Below, in pieces: positions 33,975 through 42,533 of a stretch of DNA of 64,000 nt. Origin of the DNA: Arthrobacter sp. ISL-95 (GTDB taxonomy: Bacteria; Actinomycetota; Actinomycetes; Actinomycetales; Micrococcaceae); NCBI RefSeq assembly GCF_018613695.1, contig NZ_JAGGPR010000005.1, positions 1-64,000 on the forward strand, read 5' to 3'. The notes beneath the pieces were generated by a model that saw nothing but the letters and a program-made list of their open reading frames with translations, made no database searches and was not told where the DNA came from. Positions within the stretch are counted from its first letter, which is position 1. Every line of letters begins with the position of its first letter. The translations under genes and the position numbers were made by a program.

Positions 33975-35132
33975 ATGAGCAAGCGAGATCATCGGCACAG
34001 GCAACCGGGGCACCCCCAACAGACCACTGACAGTTACGGGCAAGCCAGCAAGCAAACAATGCAAGGGGACGCGGACGGATCCTGGGTGCCGCGGGAAGCC
34101 GTCGGGATCCTGCTCGTTTCAGGAGACCCCTACCTTCAGGAAGAGGCCAAACGGATAGTCGCTGCCGCAGGGGGCAGTCTCAGAATGGCCGTGGATGTGA
34201 TGGAAGCCGTCCACGGCTGGGACAACGCCGACGTCGTGTTGGTAGGCAGCGATATCCGCGAGTTACCGCCCAGACGAAGGGCTCCCACTGTGTTGCTCGG
34301 CAAAGCCTCTGAAGGTGACGAGTTGTGGCGGTTAGCCGCCTCGCTCGGAGCCGAGCGGGTCGCCGTCCTTCCCGAGGCCGCCGCTTGGCTTGCTGAACAC
34401 CTGAGCATGGCCGGCTCCCCGGACCCTGGGGGCACGGTCATGGGAATCATCGGTGGCAGTGGTGGGGCGGGAGCCACCACCACTGCCATCTGGCTTGCCC
34501 AAGCTGCGGCCGGGCATGGCATCGGCACCGTGCTTATTGATGGTGACCGCTGGGGTGGTGGCCTTGAACTGGCAGTGACGGCTGACGAAATTCCCGGCCT
34601 CCGATGGCCGGACTTCACCGGAACCCGGGGCAGTATTGATCCTTCGCAATTCCGGGATTCACTGCCTGTTGCAGGAGGCTTCGCCTATCTGTCCTGGCCC
34701 GGGACCCGGGAACCGGTCGATGTCCCGGCAGCGGGAGCCGTGGCTGCTGTTGTTGATGCCGCACGCCGGAGCTTCGAACTCATCCTTGTGGACATCGGAC
34801 GTAGCGGGGAGGGCCTGGGCACGCTGGCGTGGGATTGCGACAGGATCATGGTGTTGACCAGGGCCCACCTCAAATCTGCAGTGGCCGCTGCTCGCGTCCT
34901 CAATGAACTTCCACCCATCGATGCCGGCTTGCTGGTCCGCGGAAGCAGCACCACGTCCGTGGATGCTCCACTGATTGCCGAGTCCCTGGGATTGCCGTTG
35001 CTGGGTGTCGTGCCGGAGATCCGTGGTGTTGCTCCCGGCACTGAGCTGGGGCGATTGCTGGAACTCGGACGCCGGAAACCAGTCAGCCGCTTCGCCGGCT
35101 CCGTGTTGGAACTGAACGGCGCCATCCAGTGA
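33975..35132 (+). CDS. CpaE/Ssd-like P-loop protein of the Tad cluster
   Basis: This 385-residue protein has a receiver-like N-terminal half and a MinD/ParA-like ATPase half. The deviant Walker motif reads GIIGGSGGAGATTTA, lacking the P-loop lysine, as is usual in actinobacterial Ssd/CpaE homologues. TVLIDGDRWGGGLEL and LILVDIGRSGEGLG follow. CpaE-type proteins place the pilus machinery; the mycobacterial homologue Ssd affects septum placement. ATG 33975 is taken; GTG 33966 is also open. The stop overlaps the TadA start, opening a chain of coupled genes. Confidence 0.82.
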   Translation: MSKRDHRHRQPGHPQQTTDSYGQASKQTMQGDADGSWVPREAVGILLVSGDPYLQEEAKRIVAAAGGSLRMAVDVMEAVHGWDNADVVLVGSDIRELPPRRRAPTVLLGKASEGDELWRLAASLGAERVAVLPEAAAWLAEHLSMAGSPDPGGTVMGIIGGSGGAGATTTAIWLAQAAAGHGIGTVLIDGDRWGGGLELAVTADEIPGLRWPDFTGTRGSIDPSQFRDSLPVAGGFAYLSWPGTREPVDVPAAGAVAAVVDAARRSFELILVDIGRSGEGLGTLAWDCDRIMVLTRAHLKSAVAAARVLNELPPIDAGLLVRGSSTTSVDAPLIAESLGLPLLGVVPEIRGVAPGTELGRLLELGRRKPVSRFAGSVLELNGAIQ

Positions 35133-36493
35133 GCCTCTTTCCCGAGGGAAACCGCCGCCGGGAGGGCCGCAGGCTGGACTCGGTTCTTCTTGAAACGGTG
35201 CGGGAATCAGTGCTCGCAGGGAGCGGCCCCGTAACACCCTCCACTGTCGCGGCAGCAGTCCAGGCAAGCGGCAGATTACTGGGAACAGCCGGAGCATTGG
35301 AGGCGGCTGAATCCATCAACGCGGAACTCAACGGATTAGGGCCTCTCCAGCCACTCGCGCAGGATCCTGCCGTCACGGACATCTTCGTCAACGGCCCCGA
35401 TTCCGTCTGGTTGGACCGCGGAAACGGCCTGGAACGTTCACCTGTCATCTTCGACACCGAGCAACAGATCAAATCGCTGGCCACACGCTTGGTTTCAGCC
35501 GGGGGAAGGCGATTGGACGATGGCTCCCCTTGCGTGGACGTCCGGCTCAAAGGCGGGTATCGGGTGCACGCAGTCCTGGCACCGATATCAACGGTGGGGA
35601 CCCTGCTGTCCATTCGCATCCGCAGGGATGAAGTATTTACCCTCGCCGAGCTCAGGGAACGCGGCATGTTTTCTGAGCACGTCGAGTCGGTTCTCCGGGC
35701 CGTCATGGCGCGCAAATTGAGTTTCCTCATCAGCGGTGCCACAGGCTCAGGCAAGACAACCCTGCTCTCCACCATGCTCGGGTTGAGTCATCCGGCGGAG
35801 CGTTTGGTCCTGATAGAGGACGCCGCAGAGCTCAACCCCGTCCACCCGCATGTTGTCACGTTGGAATCGCGCCACGGAAACCTTGAGGGCGGAGGGGCAC
35901 TGGATCTCGGTGAACTGGTTCGCCAAGCACTGCGCATGCGTCCGGACAGATTGATCGTAGGAGAATGCCGTGGGGCCGAGGTCCGCGAATTGCTGACCGC
36001 ACTCAATACCGGCCATACCGGCGGCGGTGGCACCATTCACGCCAACACTGCCGAGGCCGTGCCAGCTCGCTTGGTGGCACTCGGTGCCTTGGCGGGGTTG
36101 AGCGCCGAAGCCGTGAGGTTGCAGGTCTCCAGCGCCCTTGACGTGGTGATCCACGTGGACCGAACACCGTCCGGACGGAAGGTGGCGTCCATCGGGGTAG
36201 TGACAGATACCGGGGAGGGGCAAAAAGTGGTGCCGGCCCTCAGCTGGAACCCCGCAGGAATGACACCCGGGCCGGCGTGGCTTGAACTCGCCGCCCGGCT
36301 CTTGCTGGCTCCCTCGGAGGTGGACGGTTTGCCGGCACAAGAAACCGATCTGCCACGACGAGAAGACCCGCCACAACAAGAAGTTCTGCCACGACGAGCC
36401 GATCTGCCACGACGCAGGGCCCGAATGACGACCAACCCGAGGTCAGCGGGGTCACGTCCCTTGGGGACGCATCGTCTTGGTGACAGCCCATGA
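35129..36493 (+). CDS. tadA: Tad pilus secretion ATPase (TadA/CpaF)
   Basis: This 454-residue hexameric ATPase powers Tad pilus assembly. It has LNGLGPLQPLAQDPAVTDIF near the N-terminus, Walker A GATGSGKTT, the Asp box LVLIEDAAEL, RMRPDRLIVGECRG (Walker B region) and NTGHTGGGGTIHAN (His box). The last 60 residues are unusual: an Arg/Pro/Gln-rich tail with a repeated hexapeptide like DLPRRE. GTG 35129 overlaps the previous stop by four bases and the tadB start overlaps its own stop. Confidence 0.9.
   Translation: MSLFPEGNRRREGRRLDSVLLETVRESVLAGSGPVTPSTVAAAVQASGRLLGTAGALEAAESINAELNGLGPLQPLAQDPAVTDIFVNGPDSVWLDRGNGLERSPVIFDTEQQIKSLATRLVSAGGRRLDDGSPCVDVRLKGGYRVHAVLAPISTVGTLLSIRIRRDEVFTLAELRERGMFSEHVESVLRAVMARKLSFLISGATGSGKTTLLSTMLGLSHPAERLVLIEDAAELNPVHPHVVTLESRHGNLEGGGALDLGELVRQALRMRPDRLIVGECRGAEVRELLTALNTGHTGGGGTIHANTAEAVPARLVALGALAGLSAEAVRLQVSSALDVVIHVDRTPSGRKVASIGVVTDTGEGQKVVPALSWNPAGMTPGPAWLELAARLLLAPSEVDGLPAQETDLPRREDPPQQEVLPRRADLPRRRARMTTNPRSAGSRPLGTHRLGDSP
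36347..36418 (+). repeat. Four 18 bp repeats in the 3' end of tadA
   Basis: Units at 36347, 36365, 36383 and 36401 encode DLPRRE, DPPQQE, VLPRRA and DLPRRR. The period is a multiple of three, so the frame is kept and the tail length can vary by slippage. Confidence 0.8.
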
Positions 36494-37284
36494 TCGGCGC
36501 CCTCGTCCTCGTTACGGCGCTCGCGGTTTGGCTGCAAGTCAGGAGCCATCGGGCTGGTATCCGGCGTCTCCGGAGGAGGCTGGGGGAACCGGCGGGCCGG
36601 ACCCGGCACTCCAATGCACGTCCAAGAACGCGGCTCGTACGTCCAGGGCGGCGGAAGCGTCCCGAGCCGTTGTCGCTGGGGGTGTTGGTGCAACAGCTCG
36701 CAGCCCTCTTACGCGGCGGACGAGGAGCCTTCCGGCTGTGGGAGGAGCTATGGATTGTTCACGGTTCACGGCACATCGAGGACGGTGGCACGGGTTCTGC
36801 AACAGAAAAGGGGATCTCTGTGCTGTCCAACGAGGCGCTGCAAGTTCTCGCAGCAGCCCGGGCAGCTTCCACAGTGGGAAACTCCGCAGCCGAAGCCATC
36901 CGAAGTACTGCCGCAAAGGCGTATCCGCGCCGCGGAAGTTCAGAGCGCCGCGTATGGATGGAACTGGCAGCCTGCCTGGACATCGCGGAGACCAGTGGCT
37001 GTCCGCTGGCTGATCTCCTCACCCGCTTTGCGGCCCAATTGGAGGCAGAAGAAGACTCCGAGGCAGCCCGTCAAACGGCGCTCGCAGGGCCAAAAGCTAC
37101 TGTTCGGCTGTTGTCGTGGCTGCCGGTGTTCGGGCTTGGGCTGGGAATGGCGTTGGGTGTTGACCCGTTGGGGATCTTGTTGAACAACTTCCTGGGTGTC
37201 GCCACGTTCGCGGTTGGACTCCTCCTCACGGCAGCTGGCCGTGTCTGGTCCTCCCGACTGGTGACGTCTGCTACGGGGAGCTAA
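36490..37284 (+). CDS. tadB: TadB-like inner membrane platform protein
   Basis: This 264-residue protein has an N-terminal helix (MIGALVLVTALAVWLQV), a type II secretion F-like cytoplasmic domain with AACLDIAETSGCPLADLL and two C-terminal helices (LLSWLPVFGLGLGMALG and LLNNFLGVATFAVGLLL). It is the shorter actinobacterial form of the GspF-domain platform protein on which pilins are assembled. Its ATG lies in the tadA stop (ATGA) and its TAA overlaps the tadC start, so expression is coupled. Confidence 0.8.
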   Translation: MIGALVLVTALAVWLQVRSHRAGIRRLRRRLGEPAGRTRHSNARPRTRLVRPGRRKRPEPLSLGVLVQQLAALLRGGRGAFRLWEELWIVHGSRHIEDGGTGSATEKGISVLSNEALQVLAAARAASTVGNSAAEAIRSTAAKAYPRRGSSERRVWMELAACLDIAETSGCPLADLLTRFAAQLEAEEDSEAARQTALAGPKATVRLLSWLPVFGLGLGMALGVDPLGILLNNFLGVATFAVGLLLTAAGRVWSSRLVTSATGS

Positions 37285-37883
37285 TGATGTATGACGCCCC
37301 GGTTTTGGCGATGATCGCGGTCATTGCGCTGGCCTCATTCCTGAGCTTCGCGGCACCCACACGCATGAGGACACAGTTGCTTCCGCGGGGAAGGGAAATC
37401 GAAGCAGCGAAGGAGTCTTCGGCATCAACCCACGCTGACACGGGATCAGACGGGCTTCGCGATACGGCCATGATGCTGGAGTTGGTGGCTTCGATGCTTG
37501 ATGCCGGAGCCGGAATCGGGCGGGCACTGGAACTCATCGGACAGTGTGCCTCGCCTCCCATCAGGCGTTCCCTCCGGCCCGTTGTTGCCGCGCTGGCCAT
37601 CGGTGCCGACTGGGAGACTGCCTGGCGGACGCCTACCAAGCACGCCCCTGAAGTAGTGCGCCTCAAGGATGCGTTGGCTTTCGCTGCCCTGACCGGTGCG
37701 CCGTCTGCTTCCATCCTCTATGCACAGGCGGCGAGGGAACGGCGAGAGCAGTTCCGGGCCGCGGAGAAGCGGGCAGCTGCCTTGGGCGTGAAGCTTGTAG
37801 TTCCTCTGGGTCTCTGCTCCCTGCCTGCCTTTATCTGCCTTGGCATTGTCCCGGTCCTGATCGCCATGCTCCCTTCAGGTTGA
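37284..37883 (+). CDS. tadC: TadC-like inner membrane platform protein
   Basis: This 199-residue protein has an N-terminal helix (APVLAMIAVIALASFLSFAA), a GspF-type domain with MMLELVASMLDAGAGIGRAL and LKDALAFAALTGAPSASIL, and a final helix pair (LVVPLGLCSLPAFICLGIVP). It probably pairs with TadB. Two adjacent ATGs (37284 and 37287) follow the TAA of tadB. After its stop comes a 159-base gap, the only real break in the pilus operon. Confidence 0.8.
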   Translation: MMYDAPVLAMIAVIALASFLSFAAPTRMRTQLLPRGREIEAAKESSASTHADTGSDGLRDTAMMLELVASMLDAGAGIGRALELIGQCASPPIRRSLRPVVAALAIGADWETAWRTPTKHAPEVVRLKDALAFAALTGAPSASILYAQAARERREQFRAAEKRAAALGVKLVVPLGLCSLPAFICLGIVPVLIAMLPSG

Positions 37884-37952
37884 ACGTGGAGAAGGCCCTC
37901 GGAGCCACAACCTTTCCTCCACACCCAGCCGGACCGGACGGGTTATCCACTT

Positions 37953-38019
37953 GCGGAGATCGCCTACTTTCGGGCTTCTCCGGACCACGGAAGAGTCGGT
38001 TCTGCCGGCACAGAGCCGG
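37953..38019 (+). other. Leader region of the pilin gene with hairpins
   Basis: In the 159-base gap before the pilin gene, CGGAGA/TCTCCG pairs loosely (37953-37981), and GCCGGC at 38003-38008 pairs with GCCGGC at 38014-38019 around ACAGA. The pilin GTG at 38043 follows an AAAGGAAA site. This could be an mRNA-stabilising or partial terminator structure that sets pilin level apart from machinery genes. Confidence 0.4.
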
Positions 38020-38042
38020 CGCTTCTTGAAAGGAAACCTACC

Positions 38043-38474
38043 GTGAAAACACTGTCCACTACGCTTCCTGGCCTTCTGAGTGATATGCCCAGGGACCGGC
38101 CGGATCCCGTTGAAGTCCCTGAGGCTCCCTCCACGGAACCAGTGACAACCCAACATGACGAACTCTCGGAGTACGAACTCGAACATAACGAATTTGAGCG
38201 ATTCGAACTCGAAGACGAACTCTTGCAGTTAGGACTCGACTTTGAGGAACTTCCGGAGTCCGATGACGGGCCACTTGAGGACGATGGCTTCTGGACAAGG
38301 GCATACACACGGACAAAGCTGATGGGCTCGGAAGTGGGCATGGCCACCGCCGAGTACGCCATAGCCACGCTTGCTGCAGTGGGTCTCGCGGGGCTGCTTG
38401 TAGTCATTCTTCGGAGCGAAGAGGTCCGAGGCTTCCTGCTTAACCTGATCCGTACGGCGTTGTCCCTGCCATGA
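38043..38474 (+). CDS. Flp-type pilin (DUF4244) with a long acidic leader
   Basis: This 143-residue protein ends in a typical Flp/DUF4244 pilin core: the prepilin-like site VG/MATAEY (Gly99, Glu104, Tyr105) followed by the hydrophobic helix AIATLAAVGLAGLLVVIL and a short tail. The leader before the cleavage point is 99 residues, far longer than usual, and residues 39-82 are strongly acidic (for example LEHNEFERFELEDELLQLG). The coding DNA there is built from repeated GAACTC-like units. Start GTG 38043 has a good ribosome site. The TadE gene overlaps its stop. It is the likely pilus subunit. No prepilin peptidase gene is in the window. Confidence 0.8.
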   Translation: MKTLSTTLPGLLSDMPRDRPDPVEVPEAPSTEPVTTQHDELSEYELEHNEFERFELEDELLQLGLDFEELPESDDGPLEDDGFWTRAYTRTKLMGSEVGMATAEYAIATLAAVGLAGLLVVILRSEEVRGFLLNLIRTALSLP

Positions 38475-38857
38475 CCGGTCTGCTGCCTGCCCGCGGGAGA
38501 GCGTCCAGGAACGCAAAGGAAGGCGGCGCCGTCACGGCGGAGTTCGCCGTCGCAATGCCGGCCGTCGTGTTGCTCCTGGCATTCCTGCTGGCAGGCGGCG
38601 CCGCGGGTATTACCCAACTTCGGCTGGAGGAGGCGGCGAGGGCAGGAGCGCGCGCCTCTGCGCGGGGTGAGACCTCCGGCTCCGTGGATGGGATCGTCAA
38701 GCGACTTGCCGGAGAGGGCGTCGCATCGTCAATGATCGACGACGGTGAGTGGGTCACGGTGACTGCTTCCTCGCCAGTAGGCGGGGCTCTGGGCCCGCTT
38801 ATCCCCTGGACGCTGAAGGCCTCGGCAACAGCACGGGCAGAAGCAGGCACCCCGTGA
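38471..38857 (+). CDS. TadE-like minor pilin
   Basis: This 128-residue protein has a short basic N-terminus, the pseudopilin-like motif GGAVTAEFAVAMPAVVLLLA and an extracytoplasmic domain of about 75 residues. TadE-type proteins are minor components of the Tad pilus and are processed like pilins at G/AVTAEF. ATG 38471 lies in the pilin stop (ATGA). The stop overlaps the next start. Length is normal for the family. Confidence 0.85.
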   Translation: MTGLLPARGRASRNAKEGGAVTAEFAVAMPAVVLLLAFLLAGGAAGITQLRLEEAARAGARASARGETSGSVDGIVKRLAGEGVASSMIDDGEWVTVTASSPVGGALGPLIPWTLKASATARAEAGTP

Positions 38858-39216
38858 AGACGCCTTCGCCAGACACGCAGCATGAACGCGGCGCTGGAAC
38901 CGTTCTCGGCCTGGCCTTGGGTGGGGTGGTCATGGCGCTGCTGCTGGGACTGCTATTACTGGCGCAGGCCGGAGTGACGGCATCCCGGGCTGCGTCTGCG
39001 GCTGATCTTGCAGCGCTCGCCGCCGCAGATGCTGCCCGAGGGCTCACGTCCGGGGAGCCTTGTGCAGTGGCGGCTGACGTGGCCAGCAAACACAACGCAA
39101 AGATCACGTTCTGCACTGTTGCCGGCGGGGACGTTGTGGAGGTCGGCACGGAGCTGGCCCATCCGTTCCAGTGGGGCGTCGCCGCTGGGCGTGCAAGGGC
39201 CGGACCTCCTCCCTAG
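38854..39216 (+). CDS. Rv3654c-like TadE/TadG-related secreted protein
   Basis: This 120-residue protein starts at GTG 38854, overlapping the TadE stop. After HERGAGTVLGLALGGVVMAL it has one membrane helix and the conserved ASRAASAADLAALAAADAAR, which matches the 'helicase/secretion neighbourhood TadE-like' group (Rv3654c of mycobacteria). Two cysteines (GEPCAVA and ITFCTVA) may form a disulphide outside. It is the last gene of the Tad operon and converges with the helicase gene 50 bases away. Confidence 0.8.
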   Translation: MKTPSPDTQHERGAGTVLGLALGGVVMALLLGLLLLAQAGVTASRAASAADLAALAAADAARGLTSGEPCAVAADVASKHNAKITFCTVAGGDVVEVGTELAHPFQWGVAAGRARAGPPP

Positions 39217-39266
39217 CAAGGCCAAGCCGCACTTACCGGCGAGCGGGGCTGTTGCGTGGACTCGCG

Positions 39267-41609
39267 TTAGCTGGCGTCCTTCAACAAGACGCCCAGGAGG
39301 GTGATGGCGGCTGCCTTGTCCAACGGGTTGTTCTTGTTGCCGCATTTAGGGGACTGAACACAGGACGGGCAGCCGGCGTCACACTCACAGGCCTTAATGG
39401 CTTCCCGGGTGGCCGTCAGCCAAATCTTGGCCTTCTCAAAGCCCCGTTCAGCAAACCCCGCGCCACCGGGGTGGCCGTCGTAAACGAAGATCGTTGGCAC
39501 TCCGGTGTCGGCATGCAGGGCGGTGGAGACGCCACCAATATCCCAGCGGTCACTGGAAGCCACCAAAGGGAGGAGCCCGATCGCAGCATGTTCAGCCGCG
39601 TGCAGGGCCCCGGGGAACTCCGCTTCCACCAGTCCGGCTCCGTGCAGCGAGCGGTTGTCCACCACGAACCAGACGGCCTTGGTAAAGAGGTCCCTGGCTC
39701 CCAAATCCAGGGGTTCTTCACCGAGGATCTCGTTGGAAATCAAGGCCTTGCGTTGGAAGGAGACCACTTGGGTAGTTACTTTGACGTCGCCAAAGTGCAC
39801 GGTGATGTCACCCCACTGGACCGAGCGCGAAGTCTCAAGGACTTCGATCTGGGTTACATCCCTGGCCGTGGTGTAAAAGTCCGGGTTGACCCGGCGCACC
39901 ATGACGCAGTGATCGGTTTCGTTGAGGTCCTCCACCAGGTAGCTCTCACCTTGGTGAACATAGATTGCACCCGTGTGGGCTTGATAGTGCGTTTGTGGCG
40001 AATCCATGGTCCCCAGGAGCGAGCCTGTTTCGGCGTCCACGATGCTCACGGGCCCACCTCCGTCGGCCCGGAGGTTCACCATGCCGGCAGCGCTCTCCGG
40101 GTGCGTCCAGAACCATCCCGCGGGACGCTTACGCAAGTATCCCTGGATGACCAAACGGTCCAGGAGCCCTTCGGCGGTGGGGCCGAAGAGATCGAGCTCC
40201 GCCGGACCGATCGGCAACTCGGCTGCCGCCGCGCACAGGTGTGGGCCAAGGACATACGGGTTGCCGGGATCGAAGACGGTTGCTTCCACGGAAACGTCAA
40301 AGATCGCTTCCGGGTGGTTCACCAGGTACGTGTCCAGGGGATCGTCGCTTGCCACGAAGGCAGCAATGGCGTCCTGTCCTGCCCGTCCTGCGCGGCCGAT
40401 CTGCTGAAAGAGGGAGGCCCTGGTGCCAGGCCATCCTGCTACGAGCACGGCATCAAGACCCGAGATATCGATGCCTAGTTCCAGGGCGGATGTGCTGGAG
40501 ACCCCCAGCAGCTGGCCGGATCTCAACGCCTGTTCCAGGGCCCGCCGCTCCTCGGGCAGATACCCGGAACGGTACGCAGCCACGCGCCCGGGAAGACTGG
40601 GATCCACCTCATCCAACAGTCTCTTGGTGATGGACGCAATGGACTCGGCACCGCGCCGCGACTTGATGAACGCGATGGTCCTGACGCGCGAAGATACGAG
40701 GTTCGCAAGGATATCCGCAGTCTCAGCTACGGCCGTTCGCCGCTGCTTGGCACCGTTCTCACCTTTGACGTCAGTGAGTGCGGGTTCCCAGAAAGCCACC
40801 GTGGTGGAACCGTGCGGCGAGCAGTCTTCGGAAACTTCCCGGACGGGAGCACCGATGAGCCGCCCAAAGGAAACCCCGGGGTCCGAGGCTGTGGCGGAAG
40901 CGGCAATGAACACCGGTTCGGGGAAGGAGGTTCCAGCGCCGTAGTACGCGCAGATTCGGCGGAGGCGCCGCATCAGATTGGCCACGTGCGAGCCGAACAC
41001 ACCACGGTAACTGTGTGCCTCGTCCACAATGACGTAGCGCAGCCGCCGGAAGAACCGGGCCCACCACGTGTGGTTGGGAAGGATACCGAAGTGCAGCATG
41101 TCCGGGTTGGCCAGGATGAAATTGGCGTGGTCGCGGATCCAGCGCCGGGACGAGACATCAGTGTCGCCGTCATAGGTTTCTGCCCGGACCGTGGGCAGTT
41201 TCAGCGAGCGGATCGCTGCGAGCTGGTCGGCCGCCAGGGCCTTGGTGGGGGACAAGTACAGCGTGACAGCGCCATCATCGTGGATCTTGCCGGGATCTGA
41301 CAGGACCCGCAGCTCGGAACGGTGTATCGCATCCAATGCGGGCAACTGGTAGGCGAGCGACTTTCCAGAGGCCGTTCCCGTGGCGATGACAACATGCTGT
41401 CCGGAATGTGCAAGGTCTGCCGCCTGGATCTGATGCCGGTACGGTTCGTGGATGCCCAAAGTACCGTAGGCTGCCACAACATCCGGGTGGACCCAGCCCG
41501 GCCAGGGCTCGTTGACTGCTTTCCGGGCGGGGATGGTGTGGACATGGCGCAGCTGCTCAGGGTCCGGTGTCCGGCCCAGCAGGGAGATCAATGAGTTCGG
41601 TGCAGCCAC
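39267..41609 (-). CDS. DEAH-box helicase of the actinobacterial helicase/secretion neighbourhood (MrfA/YprA-like)
   Basis: This 780-residue superfamily 2 helicase has the Q motif region YRHQIQAADLA, Walker A ATGTASGKS, LYLSPTKALA, VDEAHSYRGVFG (DEAH), ASATASDP (motif III) and IGRAGRAGQDA (motif VI). The C-terminal DUF1998-like part ends in a four-cysteine cluster, CECDAGCPSCVQSPKCG, probably metal-binding as in MrfA repair helicases. It converges with the Tad operon, an arrangement conserved in actinobacteria although no functional link is known. GTG 41609 starts the typical N-terminus. Confidence 0.88.
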   Translation of the reverse strand: MAAPNSLISLLGRTPDPEQLRHVHTIPARKAVNEPWPGWVHPDVVAAYGTLGIHEPYRHQIQAADLAHSGQHVVIATGTASGKSLAYQLPALDAIHRSELRVLSDPGKIHDDGAVTLYLSPTKALAADQLAAIRSLKLPTVRAETYDGDTDVSSRRWIRDHANFILANPDMLHFGILPNHTWWARFFRRLRYVIVDEAHSYRGVFGSHVANLMRRLRRICAYYGAGTSFPEPVFIAASATASDPGVSFGRLIGAPVREVSEDCSPHGSTTVAFWEPALTDVKGENGAKQRRTAVAETADILANLVSSRVRTIAFIKSRRGAESIASITKRLLDEVDPSLPGRVAAYRSGYLPEERRALEQALRSGQLLGVSSTSALELGIDISGLDAVLVAGWPGTRASLFQQIGRAGRAGQDAIAAFVASDDPLDTYLVNHPEAIFDVSVEATVFDPGNPYVLGPHLCAAAAELPIGPAELDLFGPTAEGLLDRLVIQGYLRKRPAGWFWTHPESAAGMVNLRADGGGPVSIVDAETGSLLGTMDSPQTHYQAHTGAIYVHQGESYLVEDLNETDHCVMVRRVNPDFYTTARDVTQIEVLETSRSVQWGDITVHFGDVKVTTQVVSFQRKALISNEILGEEPLDLGARDLFTKAVWFVVDNRSLHGAGLVEAEFPGALHAAEHAAIGLLPLVASSDRWDIGGVSTALHADTGVPTIFVYDGHPGGAGFAERGFEKAKIWLTATREAIKACECDAGCPSCVQSPKCGNKNNPLDKAAAITLLGVLLKDAS

Positions 41610-41638
41610 CGAATCATTCTGTCACTGTGCCGGCACAC

Positions 41639-41668
41639 CGACGGCGGCACCCGGAGGCGCCGCCGTCG
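41639..41668. terminator. GC-rich hairpin downstream of the GNAT gene
   Basis: CGACGGCGGC and GCCGCCGTCG pair perfectly (41639-41648 with 41659-41668). It follows the stop of the minus-strand GNAT gene and precedes the helicase start. No T-run is present. Confidence 0.5.
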
Positions 41669-41692
41669 AGTATTGCTGTTAAACGGGAGTTT

Positions 41693-42385
41693 CTATGCTC
41701 CTGACAGGTCCGAACCTTCGGTCCCGCCGGACATCAGAAGGACGTGGCACACAACATCCCATCCCAGGTGGGAGTAAAGCTTTTGGCCGTCCAGCGATGC
41801 CAGGAGCAGGCCGTTCTCCACATCGTGCGCGAAGGCTTGGGCTGCCAGCGCCTTCATGATGAAGCTGCCCAGGCCGCGGCGTTGAAAATCAGGTTCGGTG
41901 ACGATCTTGTCGAAGATGGCTGTGCCGTTGACCACGTACACGCGGCCACTCGCGGCCACCTGCTCACCGGAGTGGACAACCGCATAATGGACGCCGTTGG
42001 ATTCGGAGGTAGCAAGCTCCAAATCGTCGTCCGGGAGCCACGGATCCTCTGCATCCTGGGTTTCCATGTCCACAATCATCATGGTCTGGGATGCGGAGGT
42101 CACGGTCAGCCCGCGCTGTTCAGCGAGGTACTTGTACCTCTGGACATCGTTGGTGAGGACCGTCAGGATCCGTGTGGGGGCCTCTGCCGTCTTATCGGCC
42201 AAGGCGGCGAACTCATCATCTGACGGATCGTGGGCGAAATACTCCCAGTCACCGGTTTTGTCGGCGCGAAGTGCGGCAGGGAAGCGTCCCTCTTGGCGTA
42301 ATTCATAGCCGCGGCAGCCGGACCAACCGGCCACCCAGACTTCCAAGAGGTGCGCAATGTCTTCAACCAAGGCGTCTGGACTCAT
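41693..42385 (-). CDS. GNAT family N-acetyltransferase
   Basis: This 230-residue protein has a variable N-terminal half and a C-terminal GNAT fold: VHSGEQVAASGRVYVV, then the acetyl-CoA loop EPDFQRRGLGSFIMKAL (Q/R-x-x-G-x-G/A) and LLLASLDGQKLYSHLGWDVV. It transfers an acetyl group from acetyl-CoA to an unknown amine. ATG 42385 is chosen because no ribosome site supports the longer frame, and a CATACT sequence eight bases upstream suggests a nearly leaderless start. It is divergent from trhO. Confidence 0.78.
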   Translation of the reverse strand: MSPDALVEDIAHLLEVWVAGWSGCRGYELRQEGRFPAALRADKTGDWEYFAHDPSDDEFAALADKTAEAPTRILTVLTNDVQRYKYLAEQRGLTVTSASQTMMIVDMETQDAEDPWLPDDDLELATSESNGVHYAVVHSGEQVAASGRVYVVNGTAIFDKIVTEPDFQRRGLGSFIMKALAAQAFAHDVENGLLLASLDGQKLYSHLGWDVVCHVLLMSGGTEGSDLSGA

Positions 42386-42521
42386 GTAGAGAGAGTATGC
42401 CAGCCCATCATGAAGCAACAGAGCCACGTCAGCCCGGCGATGGTTGCTTATGGAATTGTGACTTCCCGCCGGCAGTCCCGCAAACAAAGCTGCCCGAACG
42501 CAAGGATTTTACTGCACCAAG

Positions 42522-42527
42522 TACCCT
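42522..42527 (+). promoter_or_regulatory. -10 box for leaderless trhO
   Basis: TACCCT is followed by six bases and then GTG 42534; no ribosome site is present. Confidence 0.5.
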
Positions 42528-42533
42528 TTAATA

